A stretch of 64,000 bases of DNA, from NCBI RefSeq assembly GCF_003952505.1, contig NZ_CP034450.1:3224001-3288000 (forward strand). The letters run 5' to 3'. This document shows, one piece after another, positions 1-9,296 of this stretch. Under the pieces are notes generated by a model. That model worked only from the letters and a program-made list of their open reading frames with translations, searched no databases and was not told where the DNA came from. The DNA is from Mesorhizobium sp. M4B.F.Ca.ET.058.02.1.1. GTDB taxonomy: Bacteria > Pseudomonadota > Alphaproteobacteria > Rhizobiales > Rhizobiaceae. The first letter of the stretch is position 1. Each line of letters opens with the position of its first letter. Position numbers and translations under genes: made by a program.

Positions 1-829
1 AGCCCTTCACTGGATAGACCGGCAGGTCGATGCCGTAGCGGCGGCCGAGCAGGCCGCTTTCCGGTCCCAAGGAGATGACCACCGCGTCACCGGCGACCGG
101 GCCGGCCGAGGTCATCACCGAGCGCACATGATCACCTTCGATGTCGAGGCCTTCGACGGTCGTGCCGAAGAGGAATTTGACGCCGAGCTTTGCGGCCGCA
201 TAAGCGGCGAGCTTTTCCACGAACTGCCGGGAATCGCCCGTCTGGTCGATCGGCGAATAGACGCCGCCGGCGATCTTGTCCCTGGCGCCGGCGAGGCCGG
301 GCTCCAGCTCGATCAGCCGGTCACGGCCGACGATCTCGATCGGCAGGCCGTGCTCGGCAAGGTAGCGGTAATTGTCGGTGCCGGTGTCGAGGCTGTGCTG
401 CGAGCGGAAGAAATAGAGAATGCCCTTCTTACGCTCGTCGTAGTGAATGCCGGTCGCTTCCGAGAGCGCGTTGATGCAGTCGCGGGAATAGAGCGCCAGG
501 CGCAGCTTGACCTGGCTGTTGGCGCGCAGGCGCGCCACCGTGCACTGGCGCAGGAAGCGCAGGCTCCAGGCGAGGAAATAGGGATCGAAGCGCAGCCTGA
601 CCTTGATGCCGAGATCGTGGTTCCAGAGCGCGCGCATGAAGGTCTTCAGCGCGGCGGGCGAAGCCCAGGCGGTGGCGTCCCCGGGCGAGACAAGGCCGGC
701 ATTCGACTGGCTGGTGCCACGCGCGGCGGCCTGGTGGCGCTCGATCACCGTCACCTCATGGCCATCGCTCGCCAGGTAATAGGCGGCCGCCGTGCCAACG
801 ACGCCGGCCCCAAGCACCAAGACCTTCAT
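1..829 (-). CDS. dadA: D-amino acid dehydrogenase small subunit (DadA), 3' end outside window
   Basis: This is an FAD-dependent oxidoreductase of the DAO/DadA family, which oxidatively deaminates D-amino acids (typically D-alanine) at the inner membrane. The ATG at 829 opens with a Rossmann-type FAD motif, MKVLVLGAGVVGTAAAYYLA, followed by an acidic VIER segment and the NAGLVSPG and SPAALKTFMRAL blocks typical of DadA. The frame stays open to base 1, so about 276 N-terminal residues of an expected 415-435 are visible and the C-terminus lies outside the window. A G-rich run just before the ATG could serve as ribosome binding site. Its partners (racemase, Lrp-type regulator) are not in view. 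The family is clear; the exact substrate is inferred. Confidence 0.9.
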   Translation of the reverse strand, partial: MKVLVLGAGVVGTAAAYYLASDGHEVTVIERHQAAARGTSQSNAGLVSPGDATAWASPAALKTFMRALWNHDLGIKVRLRFDPYFLAWSLRFLRQCTVARLRANSQVKLRLALYSRDCINALSEATGIHYDERKKGILYFFRSQHSLDTGTDNYRYLAEHGLPIEIVGRDRLIELEPGLAGARDKIAGGVYSPIDQTGDSRQFVEKLAAYAAAKLGVKFLFGTTVEGLDIEGDHVRSVMTSAGPVAGDAVVISLGPESGLLGRRYGIDLPVYPVKG

Positions 830-840
830 GCCGCCCCCTC

Positions 841-905
841 GAGCGGTTCACCGTTTCACGGAAACGCAGAACCGCTCTATTTCCTTGTTTTGACGCAATT
901 CCGGA
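841..905. repeat. Rhizobial intergenic palindromic repeat
   Basis: An inverted repeat with 9-bp arms (GAGCGGTTC at 841-849 and GAACCGCTC at 869-877) is followed by a T-rich stretch and an AATTCCGG block. The same word set recurs in other Rhizobiales intergenic palindromes, and related elements sit at 26640 and 42824 in this window. It lies just upstream of dadA, between it and galE. No coding potential is seen in 830-997. Confidence 0.6.
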
Positions 906-997
906 ACAGGGCGGCGCGCCTCCACGCGCCGCCGTGAGACCCTCAATAGCGCGTCTCGGCGCGCAGGACGAGCCCTTGGGCTCGCAAGCTGATTGGG

Positions 998-1993
998 TCA
1001 GCCGCGTGCCGAGTTCTTGCCGCTGAGGATGCGTTCCCAGGCCAGCGCGTCGGCAACGATCTGATCGAGATCGTCGCGCTGCGGCGTCCAACCAAGCTCA
1101 GCGCGGGCAAGCTCGGAGTTGGCGACAATGGCGGCGGCGTCGCCGGGGCGGCGGTCGCCCATCTTGACCTCGAAATCACGGCCGAAGGCGCGGCGCACGC
1201 TGTCGATTACTTGCAGCACCGAGTAACCGTGGCTGTAGCCGCAATTGGCGACCAGGCTGGTGCCGCCTTCGCGTAGCCGCTGCAGCGCCAGCCGGTGCGC
1301 CGCCGCCAGATCGCTGACATGGATGTAATCGCGGATACAGGTGCCATCCGGGGTGGGATAGTCAGTGCCGAACACCTGCATGAAGGGGCGCTTGCCGAGC
1401 GCGGTCTCGCAGGCGACCTTGATCAGATGCGTGGCGCCCGGCGTCGACTGGCCGGTGCGGCCCTTGGGATCGGCGCCGGCGACGTTGAAATAGCGCAGCG
1501 CCGTATAGCGGATATCGTGCGCCTTCGCCGCGTCGCGCAACATCCACTCACTCATCAGCTTGGAAAGGCCGTAGGGCGATACCGGCGAAAGCCCGGCATC
1601 CTCGCGCACCGGTTCCAATCCGGCGCCACCATAGACCGCGGCGGTGGAGGAGAAGATGAAATGCGGCACGCCCTCGCGCACGGCCGTTTCGATCAGGGTG
1701 CGCGTCTTGGAAGTGTTGTTCTCGTAGTAGCCGAGCGGATCGGCGACCGACTCTGGCACCACGATCGAGCCGGCGAAATGGATGATGGCATCGACCTTGT
1801 TGTCCCTGATGATCTGGCCGACCAGTTCGCGGTCGGCGACATCGCCGACGACGAGCCTGGCCTCCGGCGCCACCGCCCATTCGAAGCCGGTCGAAAGCCG
1901 GTCGAGAACGACAACGCTCTCGCCCGCGTCCAGAAGCTCCCAGACCATATGGCTGCCGATATAACCGGCACCGCCCGTCACCAAAACCGTCAT
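998..1993 (-). CDS. galE: UDP-glucose 4-epimerase (GalE)
   Basis: GalE interconverts UDP-glucose and UDP-galactose, supplying galactose units for exopolysaccharide and LPS. The 331-residue protein begins MTVLVTGGAGYIGSHMVWEL, with the GxxGxxG NAD-binding motif of extended short-chain dehydrogenases. The catalytic Ser-Ser-Thr block (FSSTAAVYG) and the YxxxK motif (YGLSKLMSE) are present, as is the substrate-site segment LRYFNVAGAD. Length matches the family (325-340). It is transcribed away from hemA; the roughly 270-bp gap holds the hemA promoter region. Related epimerases (UDP-arabinose, UDP-GlcNAc) cannot be fully excluded. Confidence 0.93.
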   Translation of the reverse strand: MTVLVTGGAGYIGSHMVWELLDAGESVVVLDRLSTGFEWAVAPEARLVVGDVADRELVGQIIRDNKVDAIIHFAGSIVVPESVADPLGYYENNTSKTRTLIETAVREGVPHFIFSSTAAVYGGAGLEPVREDAGLSPVSPYGLSKLMSEWMLRDAAKAHDIRYTALRYFNVAGADPKGRTGQSTPGATHLIKVACETALGKRPFMQVFGTDYPTPDGTCIRDYIHVSDLAAAHRLALQRLREGGTSLVANCGYSHGYSVLQVIDSVRRAFGRDFEVKMGDRRPGDAAAIVANSELARAELGWTPQRDDLDQIVADALAWERILSGKNSARG

Positions 1994-2130
1994 ACGCGTC
2001 CTCGCTGATCAAGATTTGTTGGAAACTGTCTCAAGGCCGCCTTACTGGAAAGCGCGCCGCAAGGCGAATAAAACTCCAGTGTCAAATGCGTAACAGTCGC
2101 CGGGGCCCAAGGCATCGTACTGAAACAAAG

Positions 2131-2144
2131 TTGATCCACATCAA
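2131..2144. promoter_or_regulatory. FixK/FNR-type box (anaerobox) upstream of hemA
   Basis: TTGATCCACATCAA is a perfect match to the FNR/FixK consensus TTGAT-N4-ATCAA. It lies 123 bp before the hemA ATG, a usual place for activation of a promoter with a short leader. Rhizobial hemA genes are known targets of oxygen-responsive FixK-type activators, because haem demand rises in microaerobic and symbiotic cells. It could also act on galE, which is transcribed in the other direction. Confidence 0.75.
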
Positions 2145-2267
2145 GGGAATAGGCCACGATCCGTGGTCGTTAGGAACACGCTTGGGGCGTGGCATTTTGA
2201 CCAAAGGGCCCCGGTGGACGCCTGATGGGGCAATGACTATGATCCGGCACAAAATCGGGAAGGCGAC

Positions 2268-3545
2268 ATGAACTACCAGCGGTTCTTCGAGGAAGCGATC
2301 GACCAGCTCCATGCGGAGCGGCGCTACCGCGTTTTCGCCGACCTCGAACGCATTGTCGGCAAGTTCCCGCGAGCCATCTGGCGTTCCAACGGCCGCGCCC
2401 AGGAAATCACCGTCTGGTGCTCCAACGACTATCTCGGCATGGGCCAGCATCCCGACGTCATCGACGCTTTCCAGAAGGCTGCCGGCAAGATGGGGTCGGG
2501 CGCCGGCGGCACCCGCAACATCTCCGGCACCAGCAACCCGCTGGTGGAGCTTGAACTGGAACTGGCCGACCTGCACGACAAGGAAGCAGCGCTCGTCTTC
2601 ACCTCCGGCTTCGTCTCCAACGAGGCCTCGATCTCGACCATCGCACGGCTTCTGCCGAACTGCCTGATCATCTCGGACGAGCTCAACCACGCTTCGATGA
2701 TCGAGGGCGTGCGCCGTTCGGGCGCCGAAAAGAAGATCTTCCGCCACAATGACGTCGCGCATCTGGAGAGCCTGCTGCAGGCTGCGGGACGCGAGCGCGC
2801 CAAGCTGATCGTCTTCGAGAGCGTCTATTCGATGGATGGCGACATCGCCCCGATCAAGCAGATCGTCGACCTCGCCGAGCGCTACAACGCTATGACCTAT
2901 ATCGACGAGGTCCATGCGGTGGGCATGTACGGTCCGCGCGGCGGCGGCATTACCGAGCGCGAGGGGCTGGCCGACCGCATCGACATCATCGAAGGCACGC
3001 TCGCCAAGGCCTTCGGCACGCTCGGCGGCTACATCACCGGCACCAGCGCGGTGATCGATGCCGTGCGCTCCTATGCGCCGGGCTTCATATTCACCACGGC
3101 GCTGCCGCCGGCTGTTGCCGCCGCCGCCACCACCTCGATCCGGCATCTGAAGCGCTCGCAGGCCGAGCGCGACGCGCAGCAGCGCCAGGCGTCGCGGACC
3201 AAGGAGGTGCTTGCCGCCGCCGGCCTCCCGGTGATGGAATCGTCCACCCACATCGTGCCGGTGCTGGTCGGCGATCCCGAACTTTGCAAGATGGCCAGCG
3301 ACCGCCTGCTCGGCGTCCACGGCATCTACATCCAGCCGATCAACTATCCGACGGTGCCGCGCGGCACCGAGCGGCTGCGCATCACGCCGACGCCGTTCCA
3401 TTCGGACGCGCTGATCGCCGAACTTCAGGACGCCCTGGTCGAGACCTGGGACGCGCTCGGCATCCCCTATGCCTCGAGCGGCCGGCCGTCCGTCGCCAAG
3501 AGCGACCGGATCATTCCCCTGCTGGTGCCGAAGTCGGGCGGGTGA
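2268..3545 (+). CDS. hemA: 5-aminolevulinate synthase (HemA)
   Basis: This PLP enzyme condenses glycine and succinyl-CoA to 5-aminolevulinate, the first step of haem synthesis by the Shemin route of alphaproteobacteria. The 425-residue protein starts [20 protein letters not shown] and carries [13 protein letters not shown], the glycine-rich [13 protein letters not shown], the cofactor segment [12 protein letters not shown], and the PLP-lysine motif [13 protein letters not shown] with Lys at about residue 247. Length fits bacterial ALAS (400-430). A FixK/FNR box lies upstream, suggesting induction at low oxygen. Glycine C-acetyltransferase and 8-amino-7-oxononanoate synthase are relatives, but the ALAS-specific motifs make this call firm. 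Confidence 0.97.
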   Translation: MNYQRFFEEAIDQLHAERRYRVFADLERIVGKFPRAIWRSNGRAQEITVWCSNDYLGMGQHPDVIDAFQKAAGKMGSGAGGTRNISGTSNPLVELELELADLHDKEAALVFTSGFVSNEASISTIARLLPNCLIISDELNHASMIEGVRRSGAEKKIFRHNDVAHLESLLQAAGRERAKLIVFESVYSMDGDIAPIKQIVDLAERYNAMTYIDEVHAVGMYGPRGGGITEREGLADRIDIIEGTLAKAFGTLGGYITGTSAVIDAVRSYAPGFIFTTALPPAVAAAATTSIRHLKRSQAERDAQQRQASRTKEVLAAAGLPVMESSTHIVPVLVGDPELCKMASDRLLGVHGIYIQPINYPTVPRGTERLRITPTPFHSDALIAELQDALVETWDALGIPYASSGRPSVAKSDRIIPLLVPKSGG

Positions 3546-3609
3546 CCTGCTGGTGGTTCGTGGGCGGTGATGCGTAACAGGTCCTGCCAAATCATAGAAC
3601 GCTGGCGCT

Positions 3610-3777
3610 GCCCCTCATTGTCCTGCCGGACATTTCTCCCCGTGAAGAACGGGGAGAAATGCGCTGGCGTTGATGGTTTCGCCACCTGGCGCGTCGCAGA
3701 AAGAGCGGCGAGGTTGCGGCCCTCCCTTCTCCCCGTCCTTCACGGGGAGAAGGTGCCGGCAGGCGGATGAGGGGGGG
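3610..3777. repeat. Paired two-hairpin repeat element, copy E1 (solo)
   Basis: Two inverted arms face each other: 3610-3661 (read on the minus strand) and 3726-3777 (read on the plus strand). Each arm has a hairpin built on TTCTCCCCGT/ACGGGGAGAA (12-bp stems at 3631-3661 and 3726-3754), then a small hairpin with a GGCA loop whose stem differs between arms (TGTCC/GGACA against GCC/GGC), then ATGAGGGG. About 64 bp separate the arms. It fills most of the gap between hemA and the aminotransferase; no gene is seen there. Copies with the same architecture are at 27936 and 55433. Confidence 0.7.
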
Positions 3778-3800
3778 CACCGCCCTTGAAAGTAAGCCGT

Positions 3801-3820
3801 TCAGGCAAGAACTTGCCTGA
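3801..3820. repeat. 20-bp palindrome near aminotransferase 3' end
   Basis: TCAGGCAAGAACTTGCCTGA has 9-bp perfect arms with only two central bases, so it is a dyad and not a good hairpin. It lies 19 bp past the aminotransferase stop. Function unknown; it may be a protein site or a repeat end. Confidence 0.4.
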
Positions 3821-3838
3821 CGCACAATCCAGCCTTGC

Positions 3839-5005
3839 TCAAATCGTTGTCATCCATTTCGCCAGGCGGTGCGCCGCCTCCTCGAGCTGGTCGAGGCGGC
3901 GGTGGAAGCATAGCCTGAGGAAGGTCTCGCCGCCGGGTCCGAATGCGGTGCCTGGCGCCAGGCCGACATTGGCATGGTCGACGATGTCGAAGGCGGCGGT
4001 GCGGGAATCGGTGATGCCGTCGACCGTGAAGAACAGGTAGAAGGCGCCCTGCGGCACGGTGAAGCGTGCCTTGCCGGTCGCGCCCAGAATGCCGCAGACC
4101 AGGTCGCGCGCGGCGTGCGCACGCTCGACCTGTTCGACGATGAAGGCATCCCCCTCGTCGAGGGCGGCGACGGCGCCGCGCTGCATGAACTGGGCGACAC
4201 CCGAGGTCGAATACTGGATCAGGTTCTCGAACACCTGCTGCAAGGCGGGGTGGGTCCTGATCCAGCAGACGCGCCAGCCCGTCATCGCCCAGTTCTTGGA
4301 GAAGCTGTTGACGAACAGGATACGGTCTTCCGCCGTCGACACATCGAGGAAGGACGGCGCGCGGCCGCTTCCATAGTGGAAATGCGAGTAGATCTCGTCG
4401 GCAATGATCCAGACGCCGCTTTGGCGGGCAAGATCGAGGATCGCCTGCAGCGTCTCCCTGTCAGCGGTCCAGCCGGTCGGGTTGGACGGCGTGTTGACGA
4501 ACAGCGCCTTGGTGCGCGGCGTGATCGCGGCCGCGATCTTGTCGACGTCGCAGGACCAGCCATTGCCGGACGGATCGAGTGTGACCGCAACCGGAACGGC
4601 GCCCGCAACCCCTGCCGCGGCGGCGAAATTCGGCCAGGCCGGCGACAGATAGATCACCTCGTCGCCCTGGCCGGCGAGTGCGTCGATCGCAAGCTGGATG
4701 GCATGCATGCCCGACGCGGTGACGATGAATTCCTCCTCGGCGAAGCTCTTGGTGAAATGCCGTCCATAGTAGCGGGCAAGCGCCTGCCGGAGCTCCGGAA
4801 TGCCCTTCTGCCAGGTGTAGAAGGTCTCGCCGGCGGCCAGCCCGCGGGCGGCGGCATCGCTGATGAAGGAAGGCGTCGGCAGGTCACCCTCGCCGGCCCA
4901 GAGCGGGATCATGCCGTCGCGCAGCCGGCCGTGGTTGATCACGGCCACGATGCCGCTTTCGGGCGCGGCGCGCGCCTCGGCGCGCAAGGTCTGAATGAGC
5001 GTCAT
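3839..5005 (-). CDS. PLP-dependent aminotransferase (class I/II, aspartate-type)
   Basis: A fold-type I aminotransferase of 388 residues (family length 380-410). Visible motifs are the N-terminal GEGDLPTPSFI block, YLSPAWPNFAAAAG, the substrate/PLP segment VNTPSNPTGW, the cofactor-binding DEIYSHFHY, and the PLP-lysine segment NSFSKNWAMTGWRVCW. Members transfer amino groups between aspartate, aromatic amino acids or alanine and 2-oxoacids; the specific substrate cannot be read from the sequence. Start chosen at the ATG giving MTLIQTLRAEARAAPESG. It is convergent with hemA across the E1 repeat. mscL lies upstream on the same strand and has its own terminator. Confidence 0.88.
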   Translation of the reverse strand: MTLIQTLRAEARAAPESGIVAVINHGRLRDGMIPLWAGEGDLPTPSFISDAAARGLAAGETFYTWQKGIPELRQALARYYGRHFTKSFAEEEFIVTASGMHAIQLAIDALAGQGDEVIYLSPAWPNFAAAAGVAGAVPVAVTLDPSGNGWSCDVDKIAAAITPRTKALFVNTPSNPTGWTADRETLQAILDLARQSGVWIIADEIYSHFHYGSGRAPSFLDVSTAEDRILFVNSFSKNWAMTGWRVCWIRTHPALQQVFENLIQYSTSGVAQFMQRGAVAALDEGDAFIVEQVERAHAARDLVCGILGATGKARFTVPQGAFYLFFTVDGITDSRTAAFDIVDHANVGLAPGTAFGPGGETFLRLCFHRRLDQLEEAAHRLAKWMTTI

Positions 5006-5057
5006 GCAAAAATCCGTTCCGTTTCGCGACTGCTAGCGCCTTTTACGACGGCCGAAA

Positions 5058-5091
5058 ACAGAAAACCCCGGCCGCGAGCGACCGGGGTTTT
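5058..5091 (-). terminator. Intrinsic terminator downstream of mscL
   Basis: On the minus strand a 10-bp stem (AAAACCCCGG at 5082-5091 paired with CCGGGGTTTT at 5062-5071) encloses a 10-nt loop and ends in a T-rich tail. It sits 22 bp past the mscL stop and separates mscL from the aminotransferase gene. Confidence 0.75.
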
Positions 5092-5112
5092 GGTCCAGAA
5101 ATCCGCTTCGCG

Positions 5113-5535
5113 CTATTTCCTGGCCAGCAGATCGCGAATTTCGGTAAGCAGTGCGATATCGGCCGGCGGCGGAGCAGCTGGTGCTGCAGGCTTCTCGCGC
5201 TCGAGCCGCTTGCGCATGCCGTTCACGGCCTTGACCATCAGGAAGATGATGAAGGCAAGGATGAGGAAGTTCAGCACCGCGGTGATGAAGCTGCCATAAG
5301 CAAAAACGGCGCCCTCTTTCTTGGCGTCGACCAACGCCGCCGAATGAACGTTCGAGGACAGTCCAAAGAAGTAGTTGTTGAAGTCCAGCCCGCCGAAGAT
5401 CGCACCGACGATCGGCATGATGACGTCGTCGACCAGCGAAGTAACGATCTTGCCGAAGGCGGCGCCGATGATGACGCCGACGGCCAGGTCCATGACATTG
5501 CCCTTGGAAATGAATTCCTGGAATTCTTTCAGCAT
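5113..5535 (-). CDS. mscL: Large-conductance mechanosensitive channel MscL
   Basis: MscL is a homopentameric inner-membrane channel that opens under membrane tension and releases solutes on hypo-osmotic shock. The 140-residue protein starts [20 protein letters not shown], the conserved amphipathic N-helix, followed by TM1 ([20 protein letters not shown] with the AxGxxxG-type packing face), a periplasmic loop, TM2 ([16 protein letters not shown]) and the C-terminal charged helix RDLLARK. The open frame extends 36 codons upstream, but the start at 5535 has a GGAGGG ribosome binding site and matches the family N-terminus. Confidence 0.95.
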   Translation of the reverse strand: MLKEFQEFISKGNVMDLAVGVIIGAAFGKIVTSLVDDVIMPIVGAIFGGLDFNNYFFGLSSNVHSAALVDAKKEGAVFAYGSFITAVLNFLILAFIIFLMVKAVNGMRKRLEREKPAAPAAPPPADIALLTEIRDLLARK

Positions 5536-5779
5536 TCGACCCTCCTTGCCGTGGCCATGTTGCCGTCCCCAGCTTCCGCTCGGCGCTAGCCCACGCCCAC
5601 CATAACAAAAACCCCCGGTTGCAAAACGGGAAAATGGGGCCAAGGCGCCGCTTTCTGCCGGTCAGGGGCGGCCACTGCCGTCCGCCTATGCGCCGAAAGC
5701 CGTGATGGACTCGCCCCCAAAGCTGTGGTTGCGTCGGGCATCGGCCGGCGGGAGACCGGCCAGGGAGGAAGTTCGAACC

Positions 5780-8700
5780 GTGCAAGGCTGGTTCATCGTC
5801 ATCATCGCGATCGCCTATGTGACGCTGCTGTTCGCCATCGCCAGCCTTGGCGACCGGCGCTCCGCGTCCACGCCAGGCCGGGCGCGACCTTTCATCTATG
5901 CGCTCAGCCTCGCCATCTACTGCACCTCCTGGACCTTCTTCGGCTCGGTCGGCCTCTCCTCGGAGCGCGGCCTGGAATTCCTCGGCATCTATGCCGGACC
6001 GGTGCTGGTGTTCGTGTTCGGCTTTCCGCTGCTCAACCGCATCGTCAGGCTGGCCAAGACCGAGAAGATCACATCGGTCGCCGACTTCCTCGGCGCGCGC
6101 TACGGCAAGAGCTTCGCCGTCTCGGCGATCGCCACGCTGATCGCGACCATCGGCGCGGTGCCCTATATTGCGCTGCAGCTGAAGGCGATCTCCGGCTCGG
6201 TCAGCCTGATGGTCGAGCACTACACCGGCTCGCCGCCCTCCTTCGACCCGTTCGTCAGCGACATCTCACTGGTGGTGGCGATGCTGCTCGCGCTGTTCGC
6301 GGTGCTGTTCGGCACCCGCCATGCCGACGCCACGGAGCACCAGGACGGGCTGGTGCTGGCGGTGGCGGTGGAAACCGTGGTCAAGCTCGCCGCCTTCCTC
6401 GCCATCGGCCTGATGGTGACGTTCCTGATCTTCGGCGGTCCGGGCGACATGTTCGACAAGCTGGCCAACAACGCGCAGGCGCGGCAGGCCATGGGCTACG
6501 GCACGTCGCTCGCCACCTGGCTGGTGCTGACCTGCCTCAGCGGATTTGCAATTCTGATGCTGCCGCGCCAGTTCTACGTCACCATCGTCGAGAATCGCAG
6601 CGAGGCGGAACTGCGCACCGCGACCTGGGTGTTCCCGCTCTATCTGGTGGCGATCAACCTGTTCGTCCTGCCGATCGCCTTCGCCGGCCTGGCGCTGGTC
6701 GGCGACAGGACCAGCAGCGACCTCTACGTCTTGTCGCTGCCCCTGTTCAGCGGCCATGATCTGCTGGCCATGGCCGCCTTCATCGGCGGCCTGTCGGCGG
6801 CGACTGCGATGGTCATCGTCGAAAGCGTGGCGCTGTCGATCATGATCTCCAACGACCTCGTCATCCCGCTGTTCGTGCGCCGCCTGGTCAGAACCTCTAG
6901 CTCGGAAAACGAGGACTGGTCGACGCTGATCCTCAATGTGCGGCGCGGGGCGATCTTCATCATGCTGTTCATCGCCTTCCTCTATTATCGCGAGAGCACC
7001 AACAGCGCGCGGCTGTCCTCGATCGGCCTGATGTCGTTCGCGGCCATCGCGCAGTTTGCGCCGGCGCTGATCGGCGGGCTGATCTGGCGCGGCGCCAACG
7101 GCAGGGGGGCCGCGCTCGGTATGGTCGCCGGCATTCTGGTGTGGGCTTACACGCTGCTCCTGCCTTCGCTGGTGGGTCCCGACGCCGACATCATCGTCCA
7201 CGGCCTGTTCGGTTTCGAGGCGCTTCGGCCGCAGGCGCTGTTCGGCACCGTCGCCGAGCCGCTGAACCATGGCGTGCTGTGGAGCCTGTCGATCAACGCA
7301 CTGTTCTTTGTGCTCGGCTCGCTCTCCCGCGCGTCGGTGCCGCTGGAGCGCATCCAGGCGGCGATCTTCGTGCCGCGCGAAGCCGGCCCGATGCCCAGCC
7401 TGCGCCGCTTCCGCACCGCCGTCACCGTCAACGACCTCAAGGACACGATTTCCCGCTATCTCGGCGTGGAGCGCACGGAGCGCTCCTTCCAGTCGTTCGA
7501 GAAGAGCAATGGTGTGACGCTGCATGGCAATGAGCAGGCCAACATGGATGTCACCCGCTTCTCGGAACAGCTTTTGGCGAGCGCCGTCGGCTCGTCCTCG
7601 GCGCGGCTGATCCTGTCGCTGCTGTTCCGCCGCAACGATCGCGATTCCAGGGACGCCTTCCGCCTGCTCGACGACGCCACCGAGGCGCTGCAGCACAATC
7701 GCGACCTGCTGCAGATCGCGCTCGACCAGATGGAGCAAGGCATCACCGTCTTCGACCGGGATTTCCGCCTCATCTGCTGGAACCGCCAGTACCGGGCGCT
7801 GTTCGGCCTGCCCGACGAAATGGGCCAGGTCGGCGTCTCGCTCGACCGGATCCTGCGCCACCTCGCCGAACGCGGCGATATTGCGGCCGACCAGCGGGTG
7901 GCCATGCTCAACCGGCTGACCAGCTTCGACGGTCCCTGGCAGATGGAGCTGAAGACCAGCGGCCGCATCCTGGAGCTGCGCTCCAACCCGATGCCGGACG
8001 GCGGCATCGTCGCCACCTATGCCGACATTTCCGGCCGCGTCGAGCAGGACCTGGCGCTGAAGAGGGCCAATGAATCGCTGGAGCAGCGGGTGAAGACCCG
8101 CACCATCGAACTGACCCGCGTCAACGAAGAGCTGGCGCAGGCGCAGATGCTGGCCGAGGAGGCCAATCTCGGCAAAACGCGCTTCCTCGCCGCCGCCGGC
8201 CACGACATCCTGCAGCCGCTCAACGCCGCCCGGCTCTACTGCTCGTCGCTGATCGAGAAGCACGGCAAGGGTCCCGCCGGCAAGGCCGCGGTCAACATCG
8301 AATCCTCGCTGGAGTCGGTCGAGACCATTTTGGGCGCCGTGCTCGACATTTCCCGGCTCGACGCAGGCGCCATGAAGCCCGACGACACCGCCTTCAGCCT
8401 CGATGGGCTGCTCCGCCAGATCGGCACCGACTTCCGGCCGATGGCAGCCGAAAAGAAGCTCGAACTCACCATCATGCCGTCGTCGCTCACCGTGGTGACG
8501 GATCGCAACCTCTTGCGCCGCCTGATCCAGAACCTGGTATCGAACGCGATCAAATACACCCGCCATGGCCGCATCCTGGTTGGCGTAAGGCGGCGGGGGT
8601 CGCTGGCCGAGATCCAGGTGATCGACACCGGCATCGGCATTGCTGGCGACGAGCTGAACACGGTGTTCCACGAATTCACCCGGCTGGACGAAGGCGCGCG

Positions 8701-9262
8701 CGAGGCCGAGGGGCTTGGCCTTGGCCTTTCGATCGTCGACCGTATCGCCAGGGTGCTGAGGCTGGAGATCCGCATCTTCTCCAATCCCGGCAAAGGCACG
8801 CGCTTCTCCGTCATCCTGCCGGTGGCCGCGGTCGCGGCTCCCCGGCGCGAGATCGAGAAGGCGCCGGCGCGCGTGGCCTCCTCGCTTGCCGGCCTCAAGG
8901 TGCTGTGCATCGACAACGATGCCCGCATTCTCGACGGCATGCGGCTGTTGCTCGAAGGCTGGGGCTGCCATGTCGAAACGCTCACCGGCGCCTGGCAGGT
9001 GGCGGGATCGGCGGAGAGCCGGCCAGACATCGTGCTGGCGGACTATCATCTCGACAGCGGCACCGGGCTCGACGCGATCGCGACGCTGCGAGCGCTTCAC
9101 GGCCAGGATTTGCCGGCCGTGCTGGTCACGGCCGACCGATCGAGCGAAGTGCGCGCATCGGCAGGCCGGCTCGACGTGCCGGTGATCAACAAGCCGCTGA
9201 AGCCGGCCGTGCTGCGCTCGATGATAGCGCGGATTAGGCCGCTGGCTTCGGCGGCGGAATAG
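5780..9262 (+). CDS. Transporter-fused hybrid sensor histidine kinase (SSF-PAS-HK-REC)
   Basis: A protein of about 1160 residues joins a sodium:solute symporter-like membrane domain to a hybrid kinase. Residues about 1-560 hold some 12-13 hydrophobic helices of the SSF (PutP-like) fold. A PAS segment follows (about 625-755, ALDQMEQGITVFDRDFRLI), then a coiled linker, HisKA with His808 in AGHDILQPLNAARLY, HATPase motifs NLVSNAIKYT, DTGIGI and GLGLGLSIV, and a C-terminal receiver with Asp1088 in LADYHLDSG. CbrA- and NahK-type proteins share this plan and sense or transport nutrients. The GTG at 5780 is preferred because GGAGGA lies 10 nt before it and the first transmembrane helix starts at once; an upstream ATG at 5702 adds 26 unlikely residues. 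Output partner unknown, possibly the response regulator at 10725. Confidence 0.88.
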   Translation: MQGWFIVIIAIAYVTLLFAIASLGDRRSASTPGRARPFIYALSLAIYCTSWTFFGSVGLSSERGLEFLGIYAGPVLVFVFGFPLLNRIVRLAKTEKITSVADFLGARYGKSFAVSAIATLIATIGAVPYIALQLKAISGSVSLMVEHYTGSPPSFDPFVSDISLVVAMLLALFAVLFGTRHADATEHQDGLVLAVAVETVVKLAAFLAIGLMVTFLIFGGPGDMFDKLANNAQARQAMGYGTSLATWLVLTCLSGFAILMLPRQFYVTIVENRSEAELRTATWVFPLYLVAINLFVLPIAFAGLALVGDRTSSDLYVLSLPLFSGHDLLAMAAFIGGLSAATAMVIVESVALSIMISNDLVIPLFVRRLVRTSSSENEDWSTLILNVRRGAIFIMLFIAFLYYRESTNSARLSSIGLMSFAAIAQFAPALIGGLIWRGANGRGAALGMVAGILVWAYTLLLPSLVGPDADIIVHGLFGFEALRPQALFGTVAEPLNHGVLWSLSINALFFVLGSLSRASVPLERIQAAIFVPREAGPMPSLRRFRTAVTVNDLKDTISRYLGVERTERSFQSFEKSNGVTLHGNEQANMDVTRFSEQLLASAVGSSSARLILSLLFRRNDRDSRDAFRLLDDATEALQHNRDLLQIALDQMEQGITVFDRDFRLICWNRQYRALFGLPDEMGQVGVSLDRILRHLAERGDIAADQRVAMLNRLTSFDGPWQMELKTSGRILELRSNPMPDGGIVATYADISGRVEQDLALKRANESLEQRVKTRTIELTRVNEELAQAQMLAEEANLGKTRFLAAAGHDILQPLNAARLYCSSLIEKHGKGPAGKAAVNIESSLESVETILGAVLDISRLDAGAMKPDDTAFSLDGLLRQIGTDFRPMAAEKKLELTIMPSSLTVVTDRNLLRRLIQNLVSNAIKYTRHGRILVGVRRRGSLAEIQVIDTGIGIAGDELNTVFHEFTRLDEGAREAEGLGLGLSIVDRIARVLRLEIRIFSNPGKGTRFSVILPVAAVAAPRREIEKAPARVASSLAGLKVLCIDNDARILDGMRLLLEGWGCHVETLTGAWQVAGSAESRPDIVLADYHLDSGTGLDAIATLRALHGQDLPAVLVTADRSSEVRASAGRLDVPVINKPLKPAVLRSMIARIRPLASAAE

Positions 9263-9296
9263 CCGCGCCTGCTTACAACACAGGCCCAGCCCTGTC

